Made by a program: the position numbers and the translations under genes. The notes under the pieces were generated by a model, which saw only the letters and a list, made by a program, of their open reading frames with translations, was not told the origin of the DNA and did no database searches. A stretch of 64,000 nucleotides of DNA from VRUE01 sp963762205. Lineage in GTDB: Bacteria > Actinomycetota > Thermoleophilia > Solirubrobacterales > 70-9. The stretch's first letter is position 1. Every line of letters begins with the position of its first letter. The stretch is taken from assembly GCA_963762205.1 (NCBI GenBank), contig CAVXJZ010000002.1:620001-684000 (forward strand), in the 5' to 3' direction. This document shows positions 24,709 to 33,110 of the stretch, piece after piece.

Positions 24709-26155
24709 CTAGCCGTTGGCGACCGAGAGCAGGTAGAGGCCGAAGCAGGTGAAGGCGACCATCACCGCCAGCATCCAGTACTGCGAGCGGGCCGCCTGGC
24801 GGTAGTCACCCCAGTAGGCGGTGGCGCGGTCGTGGGCGAGGGTGAGCCCCACCACGTGGCCGACCACGAGAGCGCCGACCTGTACGTACCAGGTCGCGTT
24901 GGCGCTGAGCACCTTGATAGTCGATGCCGCCGTCGTCTTTTCCGATCTGGAAGAGGCCGAGGTGGACGGCGCTGTGTGCGGTCCCGAAGAGGTCGGTGGT
25001 CGCCGTGCCCAGCGGGTCGGAGAGCAGGTAGGTGAACTGAGCCTGCTCCTGGAAGACGAAGAGGCTGAAGTAGTGGGCGACCAGGTAGGCGAGGGCGATC
25101 GGGATCAGCGAGTGGGCGAAGCCGCTGAACAGCTTGCCCAGCGGCGGCGCGCCCCGCACGGTCGACATCCCCCGCACGCCGATCAGGTAGACGAGGGCGA
25201 CGCCCGCGAGGGTGAGGAGGATGAAGAGCGTGTCGGTCGAGCGGACCGCCGTCGTCGGTTCGAGCCCGCGGTCGAGCAGCCACGTCAGGGTGCTTTCCAT
25301 GGCGCCCTTGAAGGCGCCCTCCTGGGCGCCGTCGAAGCTGGTCGTCCCGATCGAGGCGATGACGACGGCGGCCGAGCCGGGGACGGTCGCCCAACGCGTC
25401 GCCGCCGAGAGGGGACGGCGCACCCCGAGGCGGCCGTCGCTGACCCCGAGGAAGCCGAGCCGCGAGAACATCCCGAAGTAGACCGAGAACACCTCCCCCC
25501 TCTCGCACCACTCCTCGACGCCGAAGAGCGCCATCATCGCCAGGGTGTAGCCGCTGTAGGCGAGCGCGGCGACGGCGGCCGAGTGCGGCGAGAGGCCGAC
25601 GGCGACGCCACCGCTGACCCCGTAGACGATCTCGAGCCAGACGAAGGCGACCAGGCCGACGGCGGCCGGCCAGCGGCCGAGGCGCCGCGGATACGCGAGG
25701 TGGGCGAAAGGCTGCCCGGCGAGCGCGGCGAAGGCGCCGCCGACGAGGCGGCCGATCGCCCGCCAGGGGTTGAACGGCTTGAAGACGTTGCCGAAGACGA
25801 CGCTGAGGACCGGGAAGCCGAGCCAGCAGGTGACGAAGAGGAAGGTCAGCGCGAAGTTGCGGTCCGGGGCTTCGGTCCCCCTCAGGCCGGCGTAGACGGC
25901 GACGCCGAGCAGGAAGACCCCGACCGCGCCGCAGAGGACCTGGGCGGGCAGGCCGATCAGGGCCCGCGACGCCCGGGCGCCGATGGCGCGCCAGTGTTCG
26001 CTCTCGAAGCGCGGCTCGCGCCAGGCGGCGGAGAGGGCGAAGAAGGAGACGATGAGGACGATCGACGCCCCCCAGGCGAAGAGCCAGGCGGGAATCGGCA
26101 GGTCCTCCCGCGCGACCAGCGCGTGGGCGAGCGGGAGGACCTGGATCGGGTTCAT
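24709..26155 (-). CDS. Polytopic membrane protein, single frameshift near the end
   Basis: About 481 residues after correcting one base, with roughly 11-12 hydrophobic helices, starting MNPIQVLPLAHALVARED. Proteins of this kind are often labelled fenitrothion hydrolase in actinobacterial genomes, but that label rests on distant similarity and I would not infer the reaction. One surplus base near 24912-24913 throws the frame after GGIDYQ; the next frame resumes with VLSANATWYVQVGALVVGHVVG and ends LYLLSVANG. The cupredoxin-like gene lies immediately upstream on the same strand (10-base gap), suggesting a shared function, perhaps in copper or redox chemistry at the membrane. Confidence 0.75.
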
Positions 26156-26165
26156 CGCAACCCCG

Positions 26166-26606
26166 CTACGGGTTGACCCGCAGCTCGAGGATCTGCACGC
26201 CGCGGCCCTCCAGCTCGGCCTCGAAGACGCCTTCGATCGTCGCCGGGAAGTCGAAGCTGGCCGGGTCGCCCGGCTCGACGTCCTTGGAGATGTCGTAGCC
26301 GTGCAGGTGAACCTCGTCGCCGACGTCCGACCTCACCACGAAACGGACCCTTTCGCCCTCTGCGGCGCTGAGCTCGGCGACCCCGCCGACCGGCTCGCCG
26401 TTCCTGATCACGATCGTCGGCGCCGCCGGCTCGCTCGGCTCCGACGGGGCCGCACCCGGCCGTTCCGGGCTCGTCCCGGTCGTCGCCGTCGTCGACGCGC
26501 CGCCCCCCGAGCTGCCGCCATCGCCGCCGTCCCTGAGGACGACGAGCAGCACGACGGCCACGACGACGACGCCGATCCCCAACACAACTCGCATGGTCGA
26601 ACTCAT
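26166..26606 (-). CDS. Membrane-anchored cupredoxin-like protein
   Basis: 146 residues: an N-terminal membrane anchor (residues about 5-24), a Gly/Ser/Thr/Pro-rich linker (25-65), then a beta-sandwich domain beginning PTIVIRNGEPVGG with EVHLHGYDISKDVEPG and ending VQILELRVNP. This is the cupredoxin-like layout, exposed outside the membrane. The histidine of the HLHGYD segment is present, but no cysteine occurs in the domain, so a classic type 1 copper site is missing. It overlaps functionally with the polytopic membrane gene downstream. Start ATG at 26604-26606; a second ATG lies four codons later. Confidence 0.72.
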   Translation of the reverse strand: MSSTMRVVLGIGVVVVAVVLLVVLRDGGDGGSSGGGASTTATTGTSPERPGAAPSEPSEPAAPTIVIRNGEPVGGVAELSAAEGERVRFVVRSDVGDEVHLHGYDISKDVEPGDPASFDFPATIEGVFEAELEGRGVQILELRVNP

Positions 26607-26743
26607 TTCGCCTGCTCCTTCCTCGTGCGCCCGGTCCAGCCGGCGCGAAACTCGGCCTGCGGCGAGCCGCCGCGGCCCCGATCTCGGCTAGGCGACGAGC
26701 GGCGGCGGGCGCCGCGCGAGGCGGAGGCCGGCCGGGCAGCGGG

Positions 26744-27370
26744 CTACCGCGCCGTCGCGACGCCGTCGAGCAGCCCCCAGTTGGCTTTGAAGACGGACTC
26801 GGCGGCGGTGACGAGCGCGTCCGGGTCGGCCTCGGAGAGGTGCGCCTCGATCAGCGAGCGGGCCTCGGCGGCGTGGTCGACGTCGGCCTTCTCGTGGACG
26901 CGGAAGTACTCGTTGCCCGGCCCGTCGCCGATCCCGTAATGGGCGGCGAGGCCCTCACGCTTCGTCTGCGAGATCGCCGGCTGGCCGCTCTCGATCGCGT
27001 ACATGCGGACGAGCTGGGAGACCCTGTCGCCGGAGGCGGTCCAGGCGCCTACGCACTCCTTCGTCTCTGCCGTGGGGGGAGCGGCGACCTCGCCGCCGAC
27101 CGCCTCGACGAAGCCGTCCCAGAGCGCGATGTGGGAGGCCTCCTCCTCGGCGTGACGCCGCAGCTCCGAGCGCTCGGAATCGGGCGCGGACTCGGCGACG
27201 TCGGCGCTGAGCCGGGCCAGCGCCGCGGTCGCGTGGCGGTACTGCCCCGAGTACTCGGCGAGCTCGTCGCGGCTCAGCTCGCCGGCGGACCAGCGCTGGT
27301 AGAAGGGGTGCTCGAGCACATTCCACTGCTCGCGTGCCTGCTCGATCCTCTGCCAGACGTCGTTGCTCAC
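26744..27370 (-). CDS. Heme-oxygenase-fold diiron protein (CADD/TenA/PqqC-like)
   Basis: 208-residue helical protein of the TenA/PqqC-like superfamily. The metal-ligand pattern of the heme-oxygenase-like diiron group, including Chlamydia CADD (a self-sacrificing p-aminobenzoate synthase), is visible: acidic residues at 75-77 and H80 in EEEASHIALWDGF, E127 in YAIESGQP, and H159, D163, H166 in VHEKADVDHA, with the same spacings as CADD in the second half. The GTG at 27368-27370 has GGAGG upstream and gives HPFYQRW at the right place. A folate-precursor role is inferred only from the family. Confidence 0.78.
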   Translation of the reverse strand: MSNDVWQRIEQAREQWNVLEHPFYQRWSAGELSRDELAEYSGQYRHATAALARLSADVAESAPDSERSELRRHAEEEASHIALWDGFVEAVGGEVAAPPTAETKECVGAWTASGDRVSQLVRMYAIESGQPAISQTKREGLAAHYGIGDGPGNEYFRVHEKADVDHAAEARSLIEAHLSEADPDALVTAAESVFKANWGLLDGVATAR

Positions 27371-27425
27371 CTGAGTCCTCCTTCGGGGTCCGCCAACTGG
27401 TCGGCCCCAGGATAACGTCCGGCGG

Positions 27426-28250
27426 GTGCGCCCCGAGAGAGAGAACATCGCCGCTCCCGACCTGCCCGAGGGAATCCCCTGGATCGGCGAGGAGCCGAGG
27501 TCGATGCCGGTCCTCACCGCCGGCGGCCCGGCGCTGGTCCACTTCATCGACTTCGCCCAGCTCAACAGCGTGCGCACCCTCCCCTACGTGATCGAGTGGG
27601 ATCGCCGCTACCGCGACGCCGGCCTGCGCACGATCGGCGTCCAGGCGCCGCGCTTCCCGTTCGGCGCCGACCCCGATGCGGTGGCCGTCGGGCTCGAGCG
27701 CCTCGGCGTCGGCTTCCCCGTGGCCGTCGACGCCGAGCGCCGCCTCTGGCACGCCTACGGCTGCGAGGGCTGGCCCAGCCTCTTCCTCTGGCGCCTCGGC
27801 GGGGCGCTGAGCTGGTTCCACTTCGGCGAGGGCGAATACGCCGGCACCGAGGAGGCGATCCAGGCGGAGCTGCGCGAGCAGGACGCGTTGCGCCAGGACC
27901 TGCCGGCCCCGCTCGCGCCCCTGCGGGCGACGGACGGACCCGGCGCGCGGGTGATGGCACCCAGCGCCGAGGTCTTCCCGGGCGGCTCCTGGGAGCGCGC
28001 CTGGACCGCGGGCGAGGACGGCGAGGAGCTCGTCGTCCCCTACGAGGCGGGCAGCGCCCACGCGACGATCGAGGGCGAGGGCGAGGTCGCGCTCGAGCTG
28101 GACGGCGCCCCGCGAGCGCCGCTCGCCGTCGACGGGCCGGCGCTCTACGACCTCGCCGAGCATCCGCGGCACGAGGCCCACTCCCTGCGCCTCCGCGCCT
28201 CGCCGGGCCTGCGGGTCTGGTCGGTCAGCTTCGCCGCCGGCACGCCCTAG
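27426..28250 (+). CDS. Thioredoxin-fold protein lacking the catalytic cysteines (DipZ C-terminal-like)
   Basis: 274 residues with a thioredoxin/AhpC-like domain at about 35-150 and a beta-rich C-terminal domain at 165-274, the arrangement of the soluble part of DipZ/TlpA-like proteins. Where those have a C-x-x-C in a pattern ending RTLPY, this protein reads FAQLNSVRTLPY, with Q45 and S48 in place of the cysteines, so it cannot do thiol-disulfide exchange. No signal peptide. Start GTG at 27426, divergent from the CADD-like gene by 55 bases; its stop overlaps ispH's stop by 4 bases. Confidence 0.75.
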   Translation: MRPERENIAAPDLPEGIPWIGEEPRSMPVLTAGGPALVHFIDFAQLNSVRTLPYVIEWDRRYRDAGLRTIGVQAPRFPFGADPDAVAVGLERLGVGFPVAVDAERRLWHAYGCEGWPSLFLWRLGGALSWFHFGEGEYAGTEEAIQAELREQDALRQDLPAPLAPLRATDGPGARVMAPSAEVFPGGSWERAWTAGEDGEELVVPYEAGSAHATIEGEGEVALELDGAPRAPLAVDGPALYDLAEHPRHEAHSLRLRASPGLRVWSVSFAAGTP

Positions 28251-29215
28251 GCGCGCGCTGAGATCTCCTCGCGGATTTCCTTGGGGAGCATGAAGCGCAC
28301 GTCCTCGTGGACAGTGCGCAGCTCGGAGACGTCCTCGGCGCCACGCTCGCGAAAGAGGGCGACGAGTGCCTCGACCAGCTCCTCCGGGGCGCTGGCGCCG
28401 GAGGTGATGCCGACAGTCTCAACGCCCTCCAGCCACTGCTCGCGGACCTGGGACTGGTTGTCGATCAGATGCGAGGCGGCGCCGTGTTCGCGCGCGACCT
28501 CGACCAGTCGGTTGGAGTTGGAGGAGTTTGTCGAGCCGATCACGAGCACCAGGTCGCACTCGCGGGCGAGCTGCTTGACGGCGATCTGGCGGTTGGTCGT
28601 CGCGTAGCAGATGTCGTCGGACTTGGAGCTGACTATCGCCGGGAACTTGGCCCGCAGGGCGGCGATGATCTCGGCCGTCTCGTCGACCGAGAGCGTGGTC
28701 TGGGTGATGAAGGCGACGCGCTCGGGATCGGGCACCTCGAGGTCGGCGACCTCCTCGACCGTCTGCACGAGGACGATGCTCTCCGGCGCCTCGCCGGTCG
28801 TCCCTTCGACCTCCTCGTGGCCCTCGTGGCCGATCATCACGATCGTGTAGCCGTCGGCGGCGAAGCGCCGGGCGGAGACGTGAACCTTGGTCACCAGGGG
28901 ACAGGTCGCGTCGATCGTGCGCAGATCGCGGGCGGCGGCGTTGTCGTGGACGGCCGGGGCGACTCCGTGGGCGGAGAAGACGACCATCTCCCCCTCCGGC
29001 ACCTCGGTCTCCTGCTCGACGAAGATCGCGCCGCGCTCGGCGAGCTGCTCGACCACGTGCTTGTTGTGGACGATCTCCTTGCGCACGTAGACGGGCGCGC
29101 CGTAGAGGTCGAGGGCGCGCTCGACGGTCTGCACGGCGCGGTCGACGCCGGCGCAGTAGCCGCGCGGCGCGGCGAGCAGGACCCGCTTCGGAGCGGAGGC
29201 AGCGATGGCGGACAT
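28247..29215 (-). CDS. ispH: 4-hydroxy-3-methylbut-2-enyl diphosphate reductase
   Basis: 322-residue Fe-S enzyme of the last step of the MEP isoprenoid pathway, forming IPP and DMAPP. The three cluster cysteines are C21 (PRGYCAGV), C105 (DATCPLVTK) and C203 (DDICYATTNRQ); the family motifs HGV, HNKHVV and GSTNSSNSNRL are present. It depends on the SUF system encoded upstream in the window. Divergent from the wax ester synthase gene by 36 bases. Confidence 0.96.
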   Translation of the reverse strand: MSAIAASAPKRVLLAAPRGYCAGVDRAVQTVERALDLYGAPVYVRKEIVHNKHVVEQLAERGAIFVEQETEVPEGEMVVFSAHGVAPAVHDNAAARDLRTIDATCPLVTKVHVSARRFAADGYTIVMIGHEGHEEVEGTTGEAPESIVLVQTVEEVADLEVPDPERVAFITQTTLSVDETAEIIAALRAKFPAIVSSKSDDICYATTNRQIAVKQLARECDLVLVIGSTNSSNSNRLVEVAREHGAASHLIDNQSQVREQWLEGVETVGITSGASAPEELVEALVALFRERGAEDVSELRTVHEDVRFMLPKEIREEISARA

Positions 29216-29251
29216 TCACAGCAGGGTAGCGATGGCAGTTAGCCTTGAGGG

Positions 29252-30664
29252 ATGAACACCGCCGGAAACCACCTCGATCGGCTGACCGCCATCGACGCCT
29301 CGTTCCTGAGCAACGAGAGCGACTCGAGCCACATGCACGTCGGCGCGATCCTGATCTTCGAGGGCCCGCCGCCGCTCTACGTCGACCTCGTCGAGCACAT
29401 CCGCGGCCGGCTCGGCCAGGTCCCGCGCTTCCGCCAGCGCATCGTCGTGCCCCCGCTGGAGGCCGGCCGTCCGCTCTGGGCGGACGACATCAACTTCAAC
29501 CTCGGCTACCACATCCGCCACACCGCGCTGCCCGAGCCGGGCGGCGAGGAGGAGCTCAAGCGGCTCGCCGCGCGCGTCTTCTCCCAGCAGCTCGACCGCT
29601 CCAAGCCGCTCTGGGAGCTGTGGCTGGTCCAGGGCCTGGAGCGCGACCGCTTCGCGATCCTGACCAAGACCCACCACGCGATGGTCGACGGGGTCTCGGG
29701 CGTCGACATCGGCACCGTGCTCTTCGACCTCGAGCCGGTGCCGAAGCCGGCGGAGACCCCCGACGACTGGACGCCGGGCCCGGAGCCGAGCACCTCGACC
29801 CTGGTCGCCCGCGCGGCCACCGACATCGCCGCGGCGCCGGCGAAGCTGGCCGAGCGCGCGATCGAGGCGGTGCGCAGCCCCGAGACGACGGCGCGCCGCG
29901 TCGCCGAGGGCCTGGAGGGCCTGGGCGAGTTCGTCGGCGCGCTCGCCGACCCGGCGCCGGACGTCCCGCTCAACCAGGAGATCGGCCCGCACCGACGCTT
30001 CGTCTGGGCGCGCTCGGAGCTCTCGACCTTCAAACGGATCAAGAACGGCCTCGGCGGAACGGTCAACGACGTCGTGCTCGCCGTCGTCACCGGCGCCCTG
30101 CGCGAGTGGCTGCACGGGCGTGGGGTGCGCACTGAGGGGCTGGAGCTGCGCGCCCTCGTGCCGGTCTCGATCCGCAGCGAGGACGACCGCGGCAACCTCG
30201 GCAACAAGATCGCCGTGATGCGAGGGCCGCTGCCCGTCTACGTGGAGGACCCGGTGCGGCGCCTGCGCGTGGTGAGCGAGCAGATGGAGGGCCTGAAGCG
30301 CTCCAAACAGGCGCTGGGCGCCGAAGTCATCTCCCGCTTCAACGACTTCGCGCCGCCGACACTTCTCGCCCAGGCCTCGCGGGTCAACTTCTCGACCCGC
30401 CTCTTCAACCTGATCGTCACCAACGTGCCCGGCCCGCAGCTGCCGCTCTACGTCCTGGGGCGGGAGATGGAGGAGATCTTCCCGGTCGCCTTCCTGCCCC
30501 AGAACCACGTCCTCGCCGTGGCGATCATGAGCTACAACGGCCACGTCGGCTTCGGCCTGCTCGCCGACTACGACTCGGTCGAGGACGCCGACGTGATCGC
30601 CGAGGGCATCGCCGCCTCGCTGGCGGAGCTCGAGGAGGCCGCGGCAGCGGCGGCCCCGGCCTGA
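29252..30664 (+). CDS. Wax ester synthase/diacylglycerol acyltransferase (WS/DGAT)
   Basis: 470-residue bifunctional O-acyltransferase that makes triacylglycerol or wax esters from acyl-CoA at the membrane surface. The catalytic HHxxxDG is clear as KTHHAMVDGVSG near residues 140-150, the N-terminus starts with DRLTAIDASFL, and the C-terminal NVPGPQLPLYVLG is the second family motif. Length is normal. It suggests storage-lipid formation, common in actinobacteria. A small inverted repeat (GAGTCTGC at 30663, GCAGACTC at 30698) follows the stop. Confidence 0.92.
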   Translation: MNTAGNHLDRLTAIDASFLSNESDSSHMHVGAILIFEGPPPLYVDLVEHIRGRLGQVPRFRQRIVVPPLEAGRPLWADDINFNLGYHIRHTALPEPGGEEELKRLAARVFSQQLDRSKPLWELWLVQGLERDRFAILTKTHHAMVDGVSGVDIGTVLFDLEPVPKPAETPDDWTPGPEPSTSTLVARAATDIAAAPAKLAERAIEAVRSPETTARRVAEGLEGLGEFVGALADPAPDVPLNQEIGPHRRFVWARSELSTFKRIKNGLGGTVNDVVLAVVTGALREWLHGRGVRTEGLELRALVPVSIRSEDDRGNLGNKIAVMRGPLPVYVEDPVRRLRVVSEQMEGLKRSKQALGAEVISRFNDFAPPTLLAQASRVNFSTRLFNLIVTNVPGPQLPLYVLGREMEEIFPVAFLPQNHVLAVAIMSYNGHVGFGLLADYDSVEDADVIAEGIAASLAELEEAAAAAAPA

Positions 30665-30705
30665 GTCTGCACCAGTGTCCGCGATGCGAGCGCTGAAGCA
30701 GACTC
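30663..30705 (+). terminator. Weak inverted repeat after the WS/DGAT gene
   Basis: GAGTCTGC at 30663-30670 pairs with GCAGACTC at 30698-30705 over a 27-base loop, starting at the stop codon of the acyltransferase. No T tract follows. A terminator role is possible but weakly supported. Confidence 0.25.
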
Positions 30706-30728
30706 GTCGGTATCTCTAGGCTCTGGAC

Positions 30729-31277
30729 ATGGCCCTCATCGTCGTTCTCTTCATCGTCGTCCCGATCGTCGAGCTCTGGCTGATCATCGAAGTCGGCGGG
30801 TTGATCGGGGTCGGGCCGACGATCGCGCTGCTGCTGGTGGACTCGATGCTCGGCGCGCTGCTGCTCCGCCATCAGGGGCTCGGGGCATGGCGCCGCTTCA
30901 ACGAGGCGATCGCCGAGCGCCGCTTTCCCGGCCGCGAGGTCGCCGACGGGCTGCTGATCGCGATCGGCGCCACCCTGCTGCTCACGCCGGGCTTCCTCAC
31001 CGACTTCGTCGGCCTCCTGCTGCTGGTGCCCCCCACGCGGGCGGTCGTCCGCCACCTGCTCAGGCGCTTCCTCGGCCGCCGCCTGATCGTCATGGGCGGC
31101 CCGACCGGTGCCGCCTACGGCGCGGCCGGCGCGGCCGGGCGCGCCTACGGATACGCGCGTCCCGACTCCGGCGCCGCGAACGGAGCGGACCCGGGCTCGA
31201 ACGGGGTGCGGCGCGACTACGACGTCGAGGGCAGCGCCGAGGAGATCGGCCCCGACGACCCGCAGCTGCCGGGTTGA
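30729..31277 (+). CDS. fxsA: FxsA family membrane protein
   Basis: 182-residue membrane protein of the FxsA family (E. coli FxsA relieves phage T7 exclusion by F plasmid when overproduced; normal role unknown). Hydrophobic helices lie near 2-20, 25-47 and 73-101, with the family signature LLLTPGFLTDFVGLLLLVP at about 83-101. The C-terminal 60 residues are a Gly/Ala/Asp-rich cytoplasmic tail. ATG at 30729. It is followed by a methyltransferase gene after 79 bases. Confidence 0.88.
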   Translation: MALIVVLFIVVPIVELWLIIEVGGLIGVGPTIALLLVDSMLGALLLRHQGLGAWRRFNEAIAERRFPGREVADGLLIAIGATLLLTPGFLTDFVGLLLLVPPTRAVVRHLLRRFLGRRLIVMGGPTGAAYGAAGAAGRAYGYARPDSGAANGADPGSNGVRRDYDVEGSAEEIGPDDPQLPG

Positions 31278-31356
31278 GCGCACGGCCGGCGGGCTGGCCC
31301 GCCGGCCACGTCCGCGATACCTTCCTCCCACTGACGCCACGAAGCGGAGGGATGGA

Positions 31357-32205
31357 ATGACGATCGACCTCGATTCATACCGGGAGCAGAGCCTCGAGAC
31401 CTGGGGAGAGATGGCCTCCGGGTGGGAGGAGCGCAACCAGTGGATGGCCGCGGCCACCGGTCGGGTCAACGAGTGGATCCTCGAGCACGCCGACCTGCAG
31501 CCCGGGCAGACGGTGCTCGACATCGCCGCCGGCCCCGGCGACCTCGGCTTCAGGGCCGCCGGCCGGGTCGGCGACCAGGGCCGCGTGCTCTCGACCGACT
31601 TCGCGCCGGAGATGGTCGAGGTCGCCCGTCGCCTGGGGACGGCGCGGGAGTTCGACAACGTCGAGTACAGGGTCCTCGACGCCGAGCGGATGGACCTCGC
31701 CGACGACAGCGTCGACGTCGCCCTCTGCCGCTGGGGCTACATGCTGATGGCCGACCCGGCCGCGGCGCTGAAGGAGACGAGACGGGTGCTGCGCGACGGT
31801 GGGCCCCTCTCCTACGCCGTCTGGGCGTCGCCCGAGCGCAACCCCTGGGCGGCCGTGCCGGGGATGACCCTCGTGCAGCGAGGGCACATGCCCCCGCCCG
31901 AGCCGGGAGCGCCGGGGATCTTCGGGATGGCCGACCCGGACCGCGTCCGCGAGCTCGTCGCCGACGCCGGCTTCGGCGAGCTGGAGCTGGAGGAGATCCC
32001 GTTCGACTTCCGCTATGAGGACTTCGACGACGTCTGGGACACGCTGGTCCGGCTGGCGGGGCCCCTGGCGCGCGCGATCGGGGCGCTGCCCGAGGACGAG
32101 CGCGAGGCGACCCGGGAGGCGATCAAAGAGGGGCTTGACCCCTACGTGAACGCCGAGGGCGCCTACGAGGTGCCGGCGCTCTGCTGGGGCGCGATCGCAC
32201 GCTGA
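31357..32205 (+). CDS. SAM-dependent methyltransferase
   Basis: 282-residue class I methyltransferase of the UbiE/MenG-like group. SAM-binding motif I is VLDIAAGPGDLGF near residues 53-65, then STDFAPEMVEVARR (motif II region), and VDVALCRWGYMLM. The ATG at 31357 is preceded by GCGGAGGG; an overlapping ATG at 31352 leads straight to a stop. The methyl acceptor is not evident. It converges on the secreted protein gene at 32236. Confidence 0.85.
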   Translation: MTIDLDSYREQSLETWGEMASGWEERNQWMAAATGRVNEWILEHADLQPGQTVLDIAAGPGDLGFRAAGRVGDQGRVLSTDFAPEMVEVARRLGTAREFDNVEYRVLDAERMDLADDSVDVALCRWGYMLMADPAAALKETRRVLRDGGPLSYAVWASPERNPWAAVPGMTLVQRGHMPPPEPGAPGIFGMADPDRVRELVADAGFGELELEEIPFDFRYEDFDDVWDTLVRLAGPLARAIGALPEDEREATREAIKEGLDPYVNAEGAYEVPALCWGAIAR

Positions 32206-32235
32206 GTCGGGAGCGACCCGCGCGGACCGGCGCGC

Positions 32236-33063
32236 TCAGCAGCGCTTGAATTCGACCCTGGCCGTCTGGGTGCGACCGCCGCCGAGCTTCGCTTTCACGA
32301 TCAGCAGATAGGAGGGGAAGTTCCCCTCGTCGATCTGGGTCTCGGCCTTCGACGCCGGGATCCTCATCTTGATCCTGCGCCCCCTGACCTGCTTGCTGAA
32401 CAACAGGTGGCGGCCGTTCTTCGTGTCGAAGCCGAGGTCGGCCTTGATCTTCATCTTCTTCGTCTTCGCCACCTTCGAGACCGCGGTCAGGGTGAAGTTC
32501 TTGGTCACGCAGCTCCGCGGCAGCCCGATCAGCTTCAACCGCTTGGAGCCCTTGACCTTGGGCGGCACGTCGAGATAGAAGGCCTTGGAGCTTTCGTCGT
32601 TCGACTTTACGGCGTCGCCGTATTCGTTCTCCCCGGGCTTGGGCAGGAGCGTCGTCGTCTGGACGGCGCTCTCGCGCACCCGGATCGTCGCATGGATCTG
32701 GGCGCTCTGACCGGGCGCCAGCGAGCCGAGGCTGCAAACCAGCGCCTGGGTGGTGATCCCCCGTTCGGCGTTGTCTTCGCAGCTGCCCTGTGAGCTCGAG
32801 AACGAGATGTAGCGATCGTTGGCGCCGAAGACGAGGATCTTGCCCTTGAGCGTGGCGAGCTCCACGTATGCCTCCGTATAGGGCTGGGTCCCGACGTTGG
32901 TGACGGTCGAGGTGACGTCGATCGTCCGGCCCGGCTTCGCTTTCTTGGCCGACAGGGTCTGGGTCACGCCAAGGTCATTGGCTGCGGCCTGCACGGCGGC
33001 CGGTATGGCGAGCCACGCCGCAACGACTACGAGCACCGCCCCCAGTGATTGCTTCGCCCTCAA
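32236..33063 (-). CDS. Secreted beta-sandwich protein (CARDB/DUF11-like)
   Basis: 275 residues. A signal peptide (about residues 6-27, ending PAAVQAAA) leads to a domain with LSAKKAKPGRTIDVTSTVTNVGTQP-type wording seen in CARDB/DUF11 cell-surface domains (about 33-130), then a lysine-rich C-terminal half (about 155-275) with K/R-rich beta strands such as KKMKIKADLGFD. Five cysteines could form disulfides. The TTG start at 33061-33063 has GGGGGGAT upstream. The next gene upstream on the same strand is the giant repeat protein, so both may be cell-surface components. Confidence 0.72.
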   Translation of the reverse strand: MRAKQSLGAVLVVVAAWLAIPAAVQAAANDLGVTQTLSAKKAKPGRTIDVTSTVTNVGTQPYTEAYVELATLKGKILVFGANDRYISFSSSQGSCEDNAERGITTQALVCSLGSLAPGQSAQIHATIRVRESAVQTTTLLPKPGENEYGDAVKSNDESSKAFYLDVPPKVKGSKRLKLIGLPRSCVTKNFTLTAVSKVAKTKKMKIKADLGFDTKNGRHLLFSKQVRGRRIKMRIPASKAETQIDEGNFPSYLLIVKAKLGGGRTQTARVEFKRC

Positions 33064-33110
33064 TCGATCCCCCCGATCAGCTCAGCCGTTCTTCCTCGAG
33101 CACGTCGTAC

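Noticed and set aside
24503..24712. Plus-strand open frame of 69 codons after sufD
   Set aside because: Arg/Ser-rich shadow composition; the minus strand in the same place encodes a plausible small membrane peptide.
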